Shown here: in pieces, positions 7,665 to 17,123 of the stretch
How the letters are laid out: each line of letters opens with the position of its first letter
How positions within the stretch are numbered: the stretch's first letter is position 1
Source of the DNA: Ilyomonas sp965277535
GTDB lineage: Bacteria > Bacteroidota > Bacteroidia > Chitinophagales > Chitinophagaceae
Direction: 5' to 3'
DNA length: 64,000 bases
NCBI GenBank assembly: GCA_965277535.1
Contig: OZ255825.1
Span: 2,604,001 to 2,668,000 of the forward strand
The notes under the pieces: model-generated
Databases searched by the model: none
Seen by the model: the letters and a program-made list of their open reading frames with translations, nothing else
Told to the model about the DNA's origin: nothing
Made by a program: the position numbers and the translations under genes

Positions 7665-10129
7665 ATAAGGATATAAATAAAATGATGCCCCTGCTTGGGA
7701 TTGAGCAGGATTGCATCCTCTCAAAAAGCGGTGATGTAACCATAGTTTTCAAAGCTCATCTTCCCGAATTGTTTACGTTGAGCAACGATGACTACGAAGC
7801 CATCCATCAGGTTTGGATTAAAGCCATCAGAGTGCTTCCCAAACATACCGTTTTTCACCAACAGGATTGGTTCATCGAATCCCGTTACAAAGGTGATTTT
7901 TCAAAAGAAGACGTTTTTTTATCCCGCAGTAGTGAGCGATTCTTTAATGAACGTCCCTATTTAGAACATAGCTGTTACATCATGCTTACCAAGAAACCAA
8001 TGGGTAGAAAATCATCTACTTCCCTGTTCTCTACCTTGCTTAAAAAAAGCATTCTTCCGAAAGGGTCTAATAATAAAATCGTCATCCAGGAATTTTTTGA
8101 TTGTGCAGGACAGTTTGCCAGAATTCTATCCGATAGCGGATTTATTAACCTTCAGAGAGTAAAGAATGATGAGTTAGCAAGCACCACAAAAAAAGCTGGT
8201 TTGCCGGAACGCTATTGCTTTTTGTTAGATAATGAGAGAGAAGCTATAAAAGACATTGTATTGAAAGATGAATTGCTAATCGGCGGACAGCATTGCTTAT
8301 TATATACGTTGGCAGATGTAAACGAATTGCCTCCCTTATGCGGTTCGCGTATTTCCTACGATAAATATTCAACTGATAAAACAAAATTCAGTGTAGGTTT
8401 TACATCGTCTCTCGGGCAGCTTTTGCCTTGCAGTCATATTTACAATCAATATATCTTCATTGATGATGCGTCAAAAACGATAAAGGGATTGGAGAGTAAG
8501 CGGCTGCGGTTGCAATCACTATCTGCTTATTCAAGAGAGAATGCAATTGGACGGGAAGCCGTTAATGATTACCTGAACGAAGCCATCAGTGAGCAACGGA
8601 TGCCGGTAAAAGCTCACTTCAATATACTGGTGTGGACCGAGGACAAGGAGCGGTTAAAAGAGTTGAGGAACATAACTTCTTCGGCATTGTCCCAAATTGA
8701 TGCAACACCCAAACAGGAAACTGCCGGGGCTCCTCAAATCTGGTGGGCAGGAATGCCAGGTAACGAAGGTGATTTTCCAATGAATGACACATTTGACACA
8801 TTCGCTGAACAGGGGGTTTGCTTTCTCAATTTAGAGACGAATTACCGCTCCTCCCTCAGTCCTGTGGGTATTCGCTTAGGCGACCGGCTAACGGGAAAGC
8901 CAGTGCATGTTGATATCAGTGACGAGCCTATGAGCAGAGGCATTTGTACCAATCGAAACAAGTTTATTCTCGGTCCCTCGGGAAGCGGTAAATCTTTTTT
9001 CACCAATCATATGGTGCGCAGCTATTACGAACAGGGAACTCATATCGTGCTTGTGGACGTTGGACATAGCTACAAAGGCCTTTGCGACCTCGTGAAAGGT
9101 TACTATTTCACATACAGCGAAACCAATCCGATCCGGTTTAACCCTTTTTACATCGGCGAACACGATGCGTTGGATACAGAAAAAAGGGAAAGCATTAAAA
9201 CACTTCTCCTGGCGCTTTGGAAGAAGGATAATGAAACCTACAACCGCAGTGAGTATGTGGCTTTATCGAACGCATTGCAGCTTTATTATGAACAGTTGGA
9301 AAAACGTCGCATCCTGTTTCCGTGCTTCAACAGCTTTTATGAGTTTGTCAGAGATGAGTTTACACTTGTCATTCGTCAGGATAAAGTGAAAGCAAAAGAC
9401 TTTGACATCAGCAACTTTTTGTATGTATTGAGACCCTATTACAGGGGTGGCGAATTTGATTACCTCTTGAATGCAGAAGAAAATCTGGATTTGCTGGGGC
9501 AACGCTTTATCGTATTCGAACTGGACAATATCAAAGATCATCCGATTCTGTTCCCGGCTGTTACCATTATCATCATGGAAGTGTTCATCTCCAAAATGCG
9601 AAAATTGAAAGGCATCCGAAAGATGATCCTCATTGAAGAAGCCTGGAAAGCAATTGCAAAGGAAGGAATGGCTGAATACATTAAATACCTGTTCAAGACT
9701 GTGCGTAAGTTCTACGGTGAAGCGGTCGTGGTAACGCAGGAAGTTGAAGACATCATTTCATCGCCGGTGGTAAAGCAGGCGATCATCAACAACAGTGATT
9801 GCAAGATTCTGTTGGACTAAAGTAAGTACCAGAACAAGTTTGACGCGATACAGGAACTTTTGGGATTGACAGACAAGGAAAAGGCACTGGTGCTGAGCGT
9901 TAATAAAGCCAATGAGCCGGGAAGAAAGTATAAAGAAGTATTCATTTCCCTGGGTGGCGTTCTTTCAAAAGTATATCGAACAGAAGTATCGCCTGAAGAA
10001 TATTTGGCTTATACAACAGAAGAAAAGGAAAAAGTAAAAGTACAGGAGTACACGAAAAAATACGGCAGTATTGAGCGAGCCATCAGCATCCTCGCCACCG
10101 AAATGAAAACAAGCAGTTCAAATTTTTAA
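7661..10129 (+). pseudogene. traG: TraG family conjugation ATPase (VirB4-like) interrupted by an in-frame TAA
   Basis: Reads as 822 codons in one frame with a single TAA at 9818-9820 (codon 720). Before it lie the TraG N-domain, Walker A GPSGSGKSFF (residues 438-447) and Walker B MILIEEAW (about 655-662). The conserved sequence before the stop is CKILLD, and after it the same frame continues SKYQNKFDAIQELLGLT and the conserved C-terminal tail to 10129 (102 codons). In relatives the residue at the stop is typically Gln (LLDQSKYQNKF), so CAA to TAA is the likely change. TraG powers assembly and substrate transfer of the type IV apparatus. A 719-aa product would keep both Walker motifs but lack the tail. 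Confidence 0.88.
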
Positions 10130-10147
10130 CCAAGATAAAAATCAAAC

Positions 10148-10516
10148 ATGAAGAGAATTTTCATATTCGCCATCATACTGATGGGTTGCAGTAGCAATGA
10201 AAGTGGCACGATAAGAAACTCTATTTCGGGAGTTTATACACGGCATTTCGAGGCGCAATATAGTGTGGGAGATGATACGTTGTATATCACCCGGTTGAAC
10301 GGTGGTAATACCTACACAGTCATTCGTAAAAGCACCTATCGCAGGATAAAAAACAAGGTGATAGGTAAGGCTGAACAGAAAATAGAATCCTGGACGGTCA
10401 TCTATGATTACAGAGACAAAAGCTTGTATGAGCAGAAGCGGGAGCGGATGCTGACACCGCTGCCCGACAGCAATCAATTATTGGTTGGCGGTAGTGCTTA
10501 TTTAAAAATGAAATAG
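10148..10516 (+). CDS. Small lipoprotein in the tra operon
   Basis: 122 aa. Signal peptide with lipobox LMGC (Cys15), then a beta-rich domain with GVYTRHFEAQYSVGDDTLYI and a basic segment RKSTYRRIKNKV. Such small lipoproteins are commonly found between traG and traI in conjugative elements of Bacteroidota, but no function is established that I know of. It is probably anchored facing the periplasm and could stabilise the mating channel, which is inference from position. It starts 18 nt after the traG frame ends, and the TraI-type gene follows after 12 nt. Confidence 0.65.
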   Translation: MKRIFIFAIILMGCSSNESGTIRNSISGVYTRHFEAQYSVGDDTLYITRLNGGNTYTVIRKSTYRRIKNKVIGKAEQKIESWTVIYDYRDKSLYEQKRERMLTPLPDSNQLLVGGSAYLKMK

Positions 10517-10528
10517 CACAAATCGGTT

Positions 10529-11203
10529 ATGAGAAAGGTGTGGATGATTGGGTTAACGGTATTGTCAGTGGTAATGTCTCGCAAGAACGCGGAAGCACAA
10601 ATGCCCATTGCAGATATTATTAAGCAGGGTATTAAAAAAGTAATCGTAGCGGCGGATCTGAAGGTACAGCGGATACAGAACAAAACAATATGGCTGCAGA
10701 ATGCACAGAAAGAAATGGAAAATATTCTGTCAAAAGCAAAGCTGGGTGATATTTCAGAGTGGGCGCAGAAGCAAAAGGATTTGTATGGAGATTACTTCGA
10801 TGAGCTTTGGAAAGTGAAAGATGCCATCGCTTTATATCACAGGGTCAAAGAAATTGGTGATAAGCAAATTAAGATTGTTACCAGCTATAAGCAGGCATAC
10901 CATCTCTTCAAATACGATGCTCATTTTACGCCTGATGAACTGGACTATATGGGCAAAGTGTATGAAGGTATAATTAATGAAAGCCTGAAAAATATTGACC
11001 AGCTATTTGTTGTTATCACTCCAGGAAGAACGCAAATGTCAGATGGGGATCGCATGGATATGATCAACTCTGCCGGCGATGGTATTGATAAAAATTATAA
11101 CGATTTGCAGGCTTTCAATAATGAGAACAAACTGCTTAGCTTAAAGCGTTCGAAAGATAAGCAAGAGATCGTCGTTGTTAAGAGATTGTATGGTTTGAAC
11201 TGA
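10529..11203 (+). CDS. TraI-type conjugal transfer protein (DUF4141/TrbJ-like), first of three paralogues
   Basis: 224 aa. Signal peptide ending near NAEAQ, then a long mostly helical body. Features shared with the Bacteroidota TraI family are the N-terminal segment following the signal (ADLKVQRIQNKTIWLQNAQK), DYFDELWKVKDAIALYHRV and the terminal motif RLYGLN. The family is compared with TrbJ/VirB5-type secreted components of the conjugation channel. Two further genes with the same layout follow immediately, so the locus has three related secreted helical proteins. Next gene begins at or within 17 nt. Confidence 0.75.
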   Translation: MRKVWMIGLTVLSVVMSRKNAEAQMPIADIIKQGIKKVIVAADLKVQRIQNKTIWLQNAQKEMENILSKAKLGDISEWAQKQKDLYGDYFDELWKVKDAIALYHRVKEIGDKQIKIVTSYKQAYHLFKYDAHFTPDELDYMGKVYEGIINESLKNIDQLFVVITPGRTQMSDGDRMDMINSAGDGIDKNYNDLQAFNNENKLLSLKRSKDKQEIVVVKRLYGLN

Positions 11204-11219
11204 TGTGAAGAAAGACAAA

Positions 11220-11867
11220 ATGAAGAGTATGAGAGAAGTGATTTTAATTTCCCTTTTATGTGGAAGCATGCTCGCTGGTAGCGCGCAAAATACACAGGAA
11301 TGGTTGAAACAGAAGAAAACAAGAATCAAATATGCGGAGCAGCAGATACTGGCTTTCCAGGTGTATATGGGCGATTTGCAAACAGGCTATCAAACAGTCA
11401 GGAGTGGATTGAACGTTGTGCATGATTTGAAAAGAGGAGATTTCGATTTGCATCATAATTATTTTAGTTCGTTGGTATCCGTTGATGAAGCAGTAAAAGG
11501 TTGTGATAAAGTAAAAGGGATTGCACTTTTACAAGTGCAAATTTTGAACGTAAGTAAAGCAATACACAGGCTTTTTTCATCCCCATTTTTACTTTCATCC
11601 GAACAAGGTTATTTACGGGCTACTCTAAATAATCTTCTCAAAAAATCTTCCGATGATATAGATAATGCAAACATGCTTACCACATCCAACGAGGCAGAGT
11701 TGAAAGAAAGCGAACGACTCAGAGGAATTACTGAATTGTACCAATCGGTGCAGGATAAATACACATTTGCGGTTCACTTAAAGCAAAGTGTACAGATACT
11801 TCTTCTCTCTCGTTCAAGAGAAAAAACGAATACGTCTTCATTGAATTCACTGTATGGCTTAAAATAG
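11220..11867 (+). CDS. Secreted helical conjugation protein, second TraI-like paralogue
   Basis: 215 aa from ATG 11220; a GTG at 11205 would add five residues and nearly touch the previous stop. Signal peptide ending GSAQ. The helical body contains IKYAEQQILAFQVYMGDLQTG, then FDLHHNYFSSLVSVDEAVK, the counterpart of the YFDELWKV block of its neighbour, and it ends SLYGLK. It lacks some of the conserved blocks of the flanking paralogues and is the most divergent of the three. Role inferred from position and shared layout only. Confidence 0.65.
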   Translation: MKSMREVILISLLCGSMLAGSAQNTQEWLKQKKTRIKYAEQQILAFQVYMGDLQTGYQTVRSGLNVVHDLKRGDFDLHHNYFSSLVSVDEAVKGCDKVKGIALLQVQILNVSKAIHRLFSSPFLLSSEQGYLRATLNNLLKKSSDDIDNANMLTTSNEAELKESERLRGITELYQSVQDKYTFAVHLKQSVQILLLSRSREKTNTSSLNSLYGLK

Positions 11868-11872
11868 AGGAA

Positions 11873-12508
11873 ATGAAAAAAGGGATCAAGGTGCTAACGT
11901 TGTTGCTGATGTTGAGCATCGTTATTACAGAGTTAAAGGCACAGTCATATGAAGTGCAATGCCTGGTGTTGGATTGCAGCAAGCTTGCACAACTGAAAAG
12001 CATTTTATCTGATATGAAAAAAGGTTACGGATTGCTGACAAAAGGCTATGATGAAGTAAAAGATATTTCAGAAGGAAACTTCCATTTGCACCAGGAGTTT
12101 TTAGATCATCTGTGGAAGGTAAGTCCCGTTGTTAAAAATTATAAGAAAGTATCAGATATAATAGGCGACCAGTTAAGCTTACTCAGGGAATACAAGAGTG
12201 CCTGGCAACGGTTCAATAAAGACAAGAATTTCACTTCGAAAGAATTGCAATACATAGGTACCGTCTATAACAACCTAGCTAAAGAAAGCCTTAAAAATCT
12301 GGATGATCTTACCGTTATCATTAGTCCGGACATTTTGAGAATGAGTGATGATGAACGTCTCCATCGCATTGACAAATTGGCGGAGGACATGCATGATAAG
12401 CTAATGTTTCTTAGACAATTCAATGGCAAAGCATCTGTTCTTTCGCTGCAACGCTTGCACCAGCTAAATGATGCAGGCTCGTTACAAAAACTCTATGGAA
12501 TAAAATAA
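11873..12508 (+). CDS. Secreted helical conjugation protein, third TraI-like paralogue
   Basis: 211 aa. Signal peptide ending ELKAQ. The body carries LTKGYDEVKDISEGNFHLHQ, HLWKVSPVVKNYKKVSDI and FTSKELQYIGTVYNNLAKES, which aligns by eye with FTPDELDYMGKVYEGIINES of the first paralogue, and the terminal RLHQLNDAGSLQKLYGIK-type end. It therefore shares ancestry with the gene at 10529. Proteins like this sit upstream of traJ in many Bacteroidota elements. Two cysteines near residues 29 and 34 after the signal could form a disulfide. Confidence 0.7.
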   Translation: MKKGIKVLTLLLMLSIVITELKAQSYEVQCLVLDCSKLAQLKSILSDMKKGYGLLTKGYDEVKDISEGNFHLHQEFLDHLWKVSPVVKNYKKVSDIIGDQLSLLREYKSAWQRFNKDKNFTSKELQYIGTVYNNLAKESLKNLDDLTVIISPDILRMSDDERLHRIDKLAEDMHDKLMFLRQFNGKASVLSLQRLHQLNDAGSLQKLYGIK

Positions 12509-12519
12509 ATTCAAGCGTT

Positions 12520-13739
12520 ATGACCAAGTATGTAAAAACAGCCCTGACAGGGGCTACAGGCAACTTATTGCCTTTACTTTCCAGTGCCCAGTTATCAGGC
12601 GGAACTGCTGATAACTTAAAAAGTATGCAAGCCGTATTGGATCAATTATACAGCCAGATGATTCCCTTATGCAGCGAACTGATAGGCGTAGGCAGGGGCA
12701 TTGCCGGATTTGCGGCAACCTGGTATATCGCAGCGAGGGTGTGGCGCACTTAGCGGCAGCGGAGCCTATCGATTTTTATCCCTTGTTACGACCATTTGCC
12801 GTCGGCATGGTCGTGCTTCTCTTTCCTTCCGTGATTGCTTTGATTAATGGTGTAATGCAGCCGGCAGTTACCGGTACCGCAGGCATGGTGCAGAATTCTA
12901 ACGGAGCTATTGCACTTCTCCTGCAACAAAAAGAAGATGCAATTAAACAAACGGATGCCTGGCAAATGTATGTCGGTAATGAAGGCTCCGGCGACAGGGA
13001 TAAATGGTACCAATATACACACCCTGACGACCCTAATGCCGCTGATGAAGGAATGATAGAAGGTGTAGGGAATGACATCAAGTTTGCTATGGCAAAAGCT
13101 TCTTATAACTTCAGGAATTCTATCAAGCAATGGATGTCAGAATTGCTCCAGATTCTGTTTCAGGCAGCGGCGCTTTGCATAAATACCATCCGAACGTTTT
13201 ACCTGATTGTCCTTGCCATCCTGGGGCCGCTTGTTTTTGGTTTGGCAGTCTTCGATGGATTCCAACATACGCTTACCGTATGGCTTGCACGGTACATCAA
13301 TGTCTTTCTCTGGCTGCCGGTTGCCAACATCTTTGGTAGCATTATTGGCAAGATCCAGGAGTTAATGCTACAGTTAGACATCAGCCAGATTGGTAACAAT
13401 GGTGATACCTTCTTCAGCTCAACGGATACCGCTTACCTCGTGTTTATGATTATCGGAATTGTAGGATACTTCACTGTGCCTTCTGTAGCTAATTACATTG
13501 TTAACGCGGGCGGTGGCAGTACTCTTATGTACAAAGTAACAAGCGTGTTTGGAAGCGGTTCAAGTTCTGTAGTAAACACGGTAACCGGCACATCTGGAAT
13601 GGTCGCAGATGCCTTCGGCAACAAGGCGGAGCGAATAGAGCAAAGTATGTCTGGCTTTGCTGTAAATTCAGGATACTTCAAGGATGGAAATAATGGCGGT
13701 AACAATCACCAGCATGATAAACTGAGTGGTAAAGCGTAA
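12520..13739 (+). pseudogene. traJ: TraJ conjugative transposon membrane protein, frameshifted
   Basis: The first frame (12520-12753) starts MTKYVKTALTG and reads to AATWYIAARVW, then runs into RT-stop. The continuation AHLAAAEPIDFYPLLRPFAVG lies one frame away and runs to 13739. Joining them needs one base restored in the run after codon TGG at 12742-12744 (TGG-GCG-CAC), so one G of a GGG run appears lost. The rebuilt protein is about 406 aa, the normal TraJ size, with several membrane helices (PLLRPFAVGMVVLLFPSVIA, FYLIVLAILGPLVFGLAV, YLVFMIIGIVGYFTVPSVAN). TraJ is the VirB6-like polytopic inner-membrane channel component. As it stands it is probably non-functional, unless the deletion is a sequencing error. 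Confidence 0.88.
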
Positions 13740-13742
13740 AGT

Positions 13743-14360
13743 ATGTTTCAACACTTCAGACACATTGATGCCGCTTTCAAATTGGTCAGGGGATTTTGTG
13801 CCATTGTAATCGTATTGTGCTTACTGGTTTGTTTGTATGCTATTTATAAGACATCGGAAGCTGAAAAACTGAGTAGCGAGAGGATTTACGTACTGGCGGA
13901 TGGCAAGGTGTTGGAAGCGCAGGCGGGCAGCCGCGAAGAAAATATTCCGGTTGAAACCCGCGACCACATCAAAATGTTTCACCAGTACTTCTTTACGCTT
14001 GACCCTGATGATAAGGTAATTCAGAGTAATGTAGGTAAAGCGCTTTATCTCGCAGATGGCTCCGCTAAACAGGCTTATGACAACTTAAAAGAAAATGGAT
14101 ATTACGCAAATATAATCTCAGGAAATATCAGCCAGAAGATTTCAATAGACAGCATCCAGGTAAATACAAAAGCTTATCCTTTTTACTGGCGCTGCTACGC
14201 AACGGAACAGATTATCCCTGCAACCAGCATTGTTACCCGCAGTTTAATCACCGAAGGCTATTTGAGAGATGTATCCCGCTCCGATAACAATCTGCATGGC
14301 TTTTTAATCGAGCGATGGAATACAATTGAAAACAAGGACATCAAAACAGATTCACGATAG
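13743..14360 (+). CDS. traK: Conjugative transposon protein TraK (VirB8-like)
   Basis: 205 aa. A short cytoplasmic N-terminus (MFQHFRHIDAAFKLVR) is followed by a single membrane helix (about 16-36) and a periplasmic domain. Conserved TraK landmarks are RIYVLADGKVLEA, ETRDHIKMFHQYFFTLDPDD and YYANIISGNISQKISIDSI, plus CYATEQIIPATSIVTRSL near the C-terminus. TraK is the VirB8-like bitopic scaffold of the conjugation channel. It starts 3 nt after the traJ stop and appears intact, unlike traJ and traG. Confidence 0.9.
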   Translation: MFQHFRHIDAAFKLVRGFCAIVIVLCLLVCLYAIYKTSEAEKLSSERIYVLADGKVLEAQAGSREENIPVETRDHIKMFHQYFFTLDPDDKVIQSNVGKALYLADGSAKQAYDNLKENGYYANIISGNISQKISIDSIQVNTKAYPFYWRCYATEQIIPATSIVTRSLITEGYLRDVSRSDNNLHGFLIERWNTIENKDIKTDSR

Positions 14361-14385
14361 ACATTCAACATCTAATAATATTCAT

Positions 14386-14850
14386 ATGAAACTAAGAAAT
14401 AAAAAAAAAGAAACAATCGAAAATCATCCGCTGTTAACCAGGCTGGTTATTTATACTGGAAATATAGCCGGAAGACTATCACTGTTCTTACAGAAGAAGA
14501 CTGAGCGGTTATCTTATCGTACAAAAAGGAAATGGCTCATCTTATTTTGTGTATTGGGTATCGGGTGCAGCATCAGTGTTATTGGTTATTCTTTCATTAC
14601 TATTCAGCCTTCGATTATAAGAAACAATATCCGGCTGCCTGCGCACTTAGTCAACCTTCCTTATTCTTCACAGGTAAAAGATAGCTTCATTACTGCTCTA
14701 CAATATAAACGGATTCAGCACTTTGAACAATACTTGGAAAGACAGAAAAATGATGCTTCCGGCAAGCTGTTTTATGACAGTTTGATAAGCGCAAGACCTC
14801 ACCTGTTGGATAGTCTTCGCACAATTGACAGCTTATTCCTATCACAATAA
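14386..14850 (+). CDS. TraL-position single-pass membrane protein
   Basis: 154 aa from ATG 14386. The frame extends back to 14326 inside traK, but the start just after the traK stop is more natural. Basic N-terminus, one membrane helix at about residues 47-70 (LILFCVLGIGCSISVIGYSF) and a polar periplasmic C-terminus. In CTnDOT-type operons a small membrane protein, TraL, occupies the slot between traK and traM; the size and topology are compatible but I see no clear family motif. Only 11 nt separate it from traM. Confidence 0.6.
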   Translation: MKLRNKKKETIENHPLLTRLVIYTGNIAGRLSLFLQKKTERLSYRTKRKWLILFCVLGIGCSISVIGYSFITIQPSIIRNNIRLPAHLVNLPYSSQVKDSFITALQYKRIQHFEQYLERQKNDASGKLFYDSLISARPHLLDSLRTIDSLFLSQ

Positions 14851-14861
14851 AAATTCAATTT

Positions 14862-16172
14862 ATGACAGCAATAGATCATACAGAACAGACAGCAAAAACA
14901 AAGAGGATGCTTCTTCTGTTGCCTCTCATTTTATTTCCTTTCCTTACTTTATTGTTTTGGGCAGGCGGTGGTGGCAAGGGGACCAATAAAGACGGGCAAA
15001 ACAATGAAAATGGCGGGCTAAATATGCAACTGCCGGACGCCCACTTGAAAAGCGATAAAGGAACAGATAAACTAAGCTTCTATCAACAGGCTTCCAACGA
15101 TTCGGCGAAAAAGGAAGAAGAAAGACGCAATGATCCGTTTTGGAATGGCGCAGTCGGTGCAAAGGAAGACTCTTTACGTTTCTCACCTGGCTACAAGAAT
15201 GAACAAAAGAACTATTCAATTGATTACAATCCGTTGCCCCCTTCCGGTGCACCGAATAGCGTTGATGAAAATGAAGCAAAAGTGTATCAGAAGCTGGCAA
15301 AACTAAACAGCACTTTAGCACAATCAAGAGTTGTTTCTAAAGTGGAAAGCACTACAGAGGATTATCGTTCAGGTTACAAGTCATCCGTTAGTGATACGAA
15401 AAAGCCGAAAACAATGATGCGTGCAATGAACGAAAACAACAGTAAGGACCCCGAACTGGATCAACTGAACACAATGCTTGATAAGATTGCTTCCATTCAG
15501 CACCCTGAAGATGGAAATAATCCGGATAATGTAAAGGATACAGCTGTTAGCAAAATTGCAATGGCAATTCATAATAAGAAAAAAGGAACCATAGTTTCCC
15601 TGCTTCAACGGCAACAGGGCACAGACAAACAACAGTTAAATACACCTCCCCAAAAAGCCGGTTTCTATAATGATGAAGCACCTGCTGTATCTTCCTTTGA
15701 TGCAGGTAAACTCAATACGTTTGGAGCCATTATTCCTCAAACGCAGAGCGTAGTAAGCGGTTCAACAGTTCAACTACAATTCATGCAGGACATTGATCTA
15801 AACGGCATCTCTATTACGAAAGGTAGCTACTTGTTTGGCGTAGCCAATTTAAGTAATGAGAGGCTCCAAATTAAAATCAGTTCAATAAGGAATGGCAATT
15901 CTGTTTATCCGGTTGCACTTGATGTGTATGATATGGATGGGCTCGCTGGTATCTATGTGCCAGGTTCAATAGGCAGAGAAGCAGCAAAACAGTCTGCTGA
16001 TCGGGCAATCAACGGCATTGGGTTAGGCACTCTTAACCCATCAATAAGTGCACAGGCTGCCAGCGCAGGTATTGAAACCATGAAATCATTCATCGGTAAA
16101 AAAACAAAGCTCATTAGAGTTACACTTCCGGCTGGCTATCAGGTATTGCTAAAGGATAATCATTCAAATTAA
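14862..16172 (+). CDS. traM: Conjugative transposon protein TraM (VirB10-like)
   Basis: 436 aa. One membrane helix near the N-terminus (MLLLLPLILFPFLTLLFWAG, about 16-35), then a long low-complexity linker (about 36-270) and a conserved C-terminal domain. This contains QSVVSGSTVQLQFMQDI, GISITKGSYLFGVANLSNER, VYDMDGLAGIYVPGSIGREA and a closing VTLPAGYQVLL. This is the TraM/VirB10-like layout that spans the periplasm and joins the inner- and outer-membrane complexes. It appears intact. traN follows after 21 nt. Confidence 0.92.
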   Translation: MTAIDHTEQTAKTKRMLLLLPLILFPFLTLLFWAGGGGKGTNKDGQNNENGGLNMQLPDAHLKSDKGTDKLSFYQQASNDSAKKEEERRNDPFWNGAVGAKEDSLRFSPGYKNEQKNYSIDYNPLPPSGAPNSVDENEAKVYQKLAKLNSTLAQSRVVSKVESTTEDYRSGYKSSVSDTKKPKTMMRAMNENNSKDPELDQLNTMLDKIASIQHPEDGNNPDNVKDTAVSKIAMAIHNKKKGTIVSLLQRQQGTDKQQLNTPPQKAGFYNDEAPAVSSFDAGKLNTFGAIIPQTQSVVSGSTVQLQFMQDIDLNGISITKGSYLFGVANLSNERLQIKISSIRNGNSVYPVALDVYDMDGLAGIYVPGSIGREAAKQSADRAINGIGLGTLNPSISAQAASAGIETMKSFIGKKTKLIRVTLPAGYQVLLKDNHSN

Positions 16173-16193
16173 TCAACCGTTGAAAATCGTTTT

Positions 16194-17045
16194 ATGAACT
16201 TTAATCGCGTAACCATTGTTGTTATCATATGTGTAGGACTAACAAGTTTTGCCAAAGCTCAGCCTTCCTTTATAGAACCCTATAAGATTGGTATATCCTG
16301 TAACAACACAACACATCTCATCTTTCCTTTTCCTATTAAAAGTGTTGACAGGGGAAGCTTAGATGTTCTGGCGCAAAAATCTCCGGGCGCAGACGAAGTG
16401 CTGGAATTGAAAGCGGATCATCCTCGTATTGCCCAAACCAATGTTACGGTGATAACGGCTGATAATAAGCTGTATTCATTTCTTGTGTTGTACGATTCCA
16501 TGCCGCAGCATCTGACTATCTCGTTTGATAGCACCTTTCCTGCTTTTGACAATAGTGTACAAACAACTAAGGGCAATACCGTGAAGCTTATGATGGATGA
16601 GCAGCCGAATCGCAGGACCTTAAAGGAAGAGGCTGTAAAAATAGCAGGAAAAAAGAAGCCATTGCTTCATCTGCATGACTCTCACGAATCAATGATGGCA
16701 AGGCTTACAGGAATTTATATAAAGAACGATGTGTATTACTTTTCCTTTAGAATACATAACAAATCAAATGTAAGCTTTTCATTAGGAAGCGTCTCTTTCA
16801 CTATTAGGGATACAAAAAGAATAAAGCGGAAAGCATCCCAGGAAAAATCAATCGCACCCTTGTTACAATATGGTACAGAGGGAGCCGTAAAAGGAGATGA
16901 GCAAAGCACATGGGTGATTGCCTTGCCTAAGTTTACCCTTGAAGACAAAAAGCATTTGTATATACAAATACTGGAACAGGATGGCGGAAGGAACTTATCA
17001 CTCGAAGTTCGAAATAAGCCCCTTCTCGCCGCAAAAAGATCATGA
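16194..17045 (+). CDS. traN: Conjugative transposon protein TraN (VirB9-like)
   Basis: 283 aa. Signal peptide (VVIICVGLTSFAKAQ), then the TraN signature GISCNNTTHLIFPFPIKSVDRG (positions about 33-54, longer than quoted elsewhere), ITADNKLYSFLVLYD and YIKNDVYYFSFRIHNKSNV. TraN is the VirB9-like periplasmic/outer-membrane component that pairs with TraM. Length is typical for the family. In CTnDOT traO, traP and traQ follow; here they are absent and mobilisation-type hypotheticals begin instead. Confidence 0.9.
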   Translation: MNFNRVTIVVIICVGLTSFAKAQPSFIEPYKIGISCNNTTHLIFPFPIKSVDRGSLDVLAQKSPGADEVLELKADHPRIAQTNVTVITADNKLYSFLVLYDSMPQHLTISFDSTFPAFDNSVQTTKGNTVKLMMDEQPNRRTLKEEAVKIAGKKKPLLHLHDSHESMMARLTGIYIKNDVYYFSFRIHNKSNVSFSLGSVSFTIRDTKRIKRKASQEKSIAPLLQYGTEGAVKGDEQSTWVIALPKFTLEDKKHLYIQILEQDGGRNLSLEVRNKPLLAAKRS

Positions 17046-17123
17046 CTTGTCGAAGGGGGAATTGCGCTTGGCAGTGAGAAATGGGAATAGCATGTATTTA
17101 ATAACCAGATAAAATAAATAACT

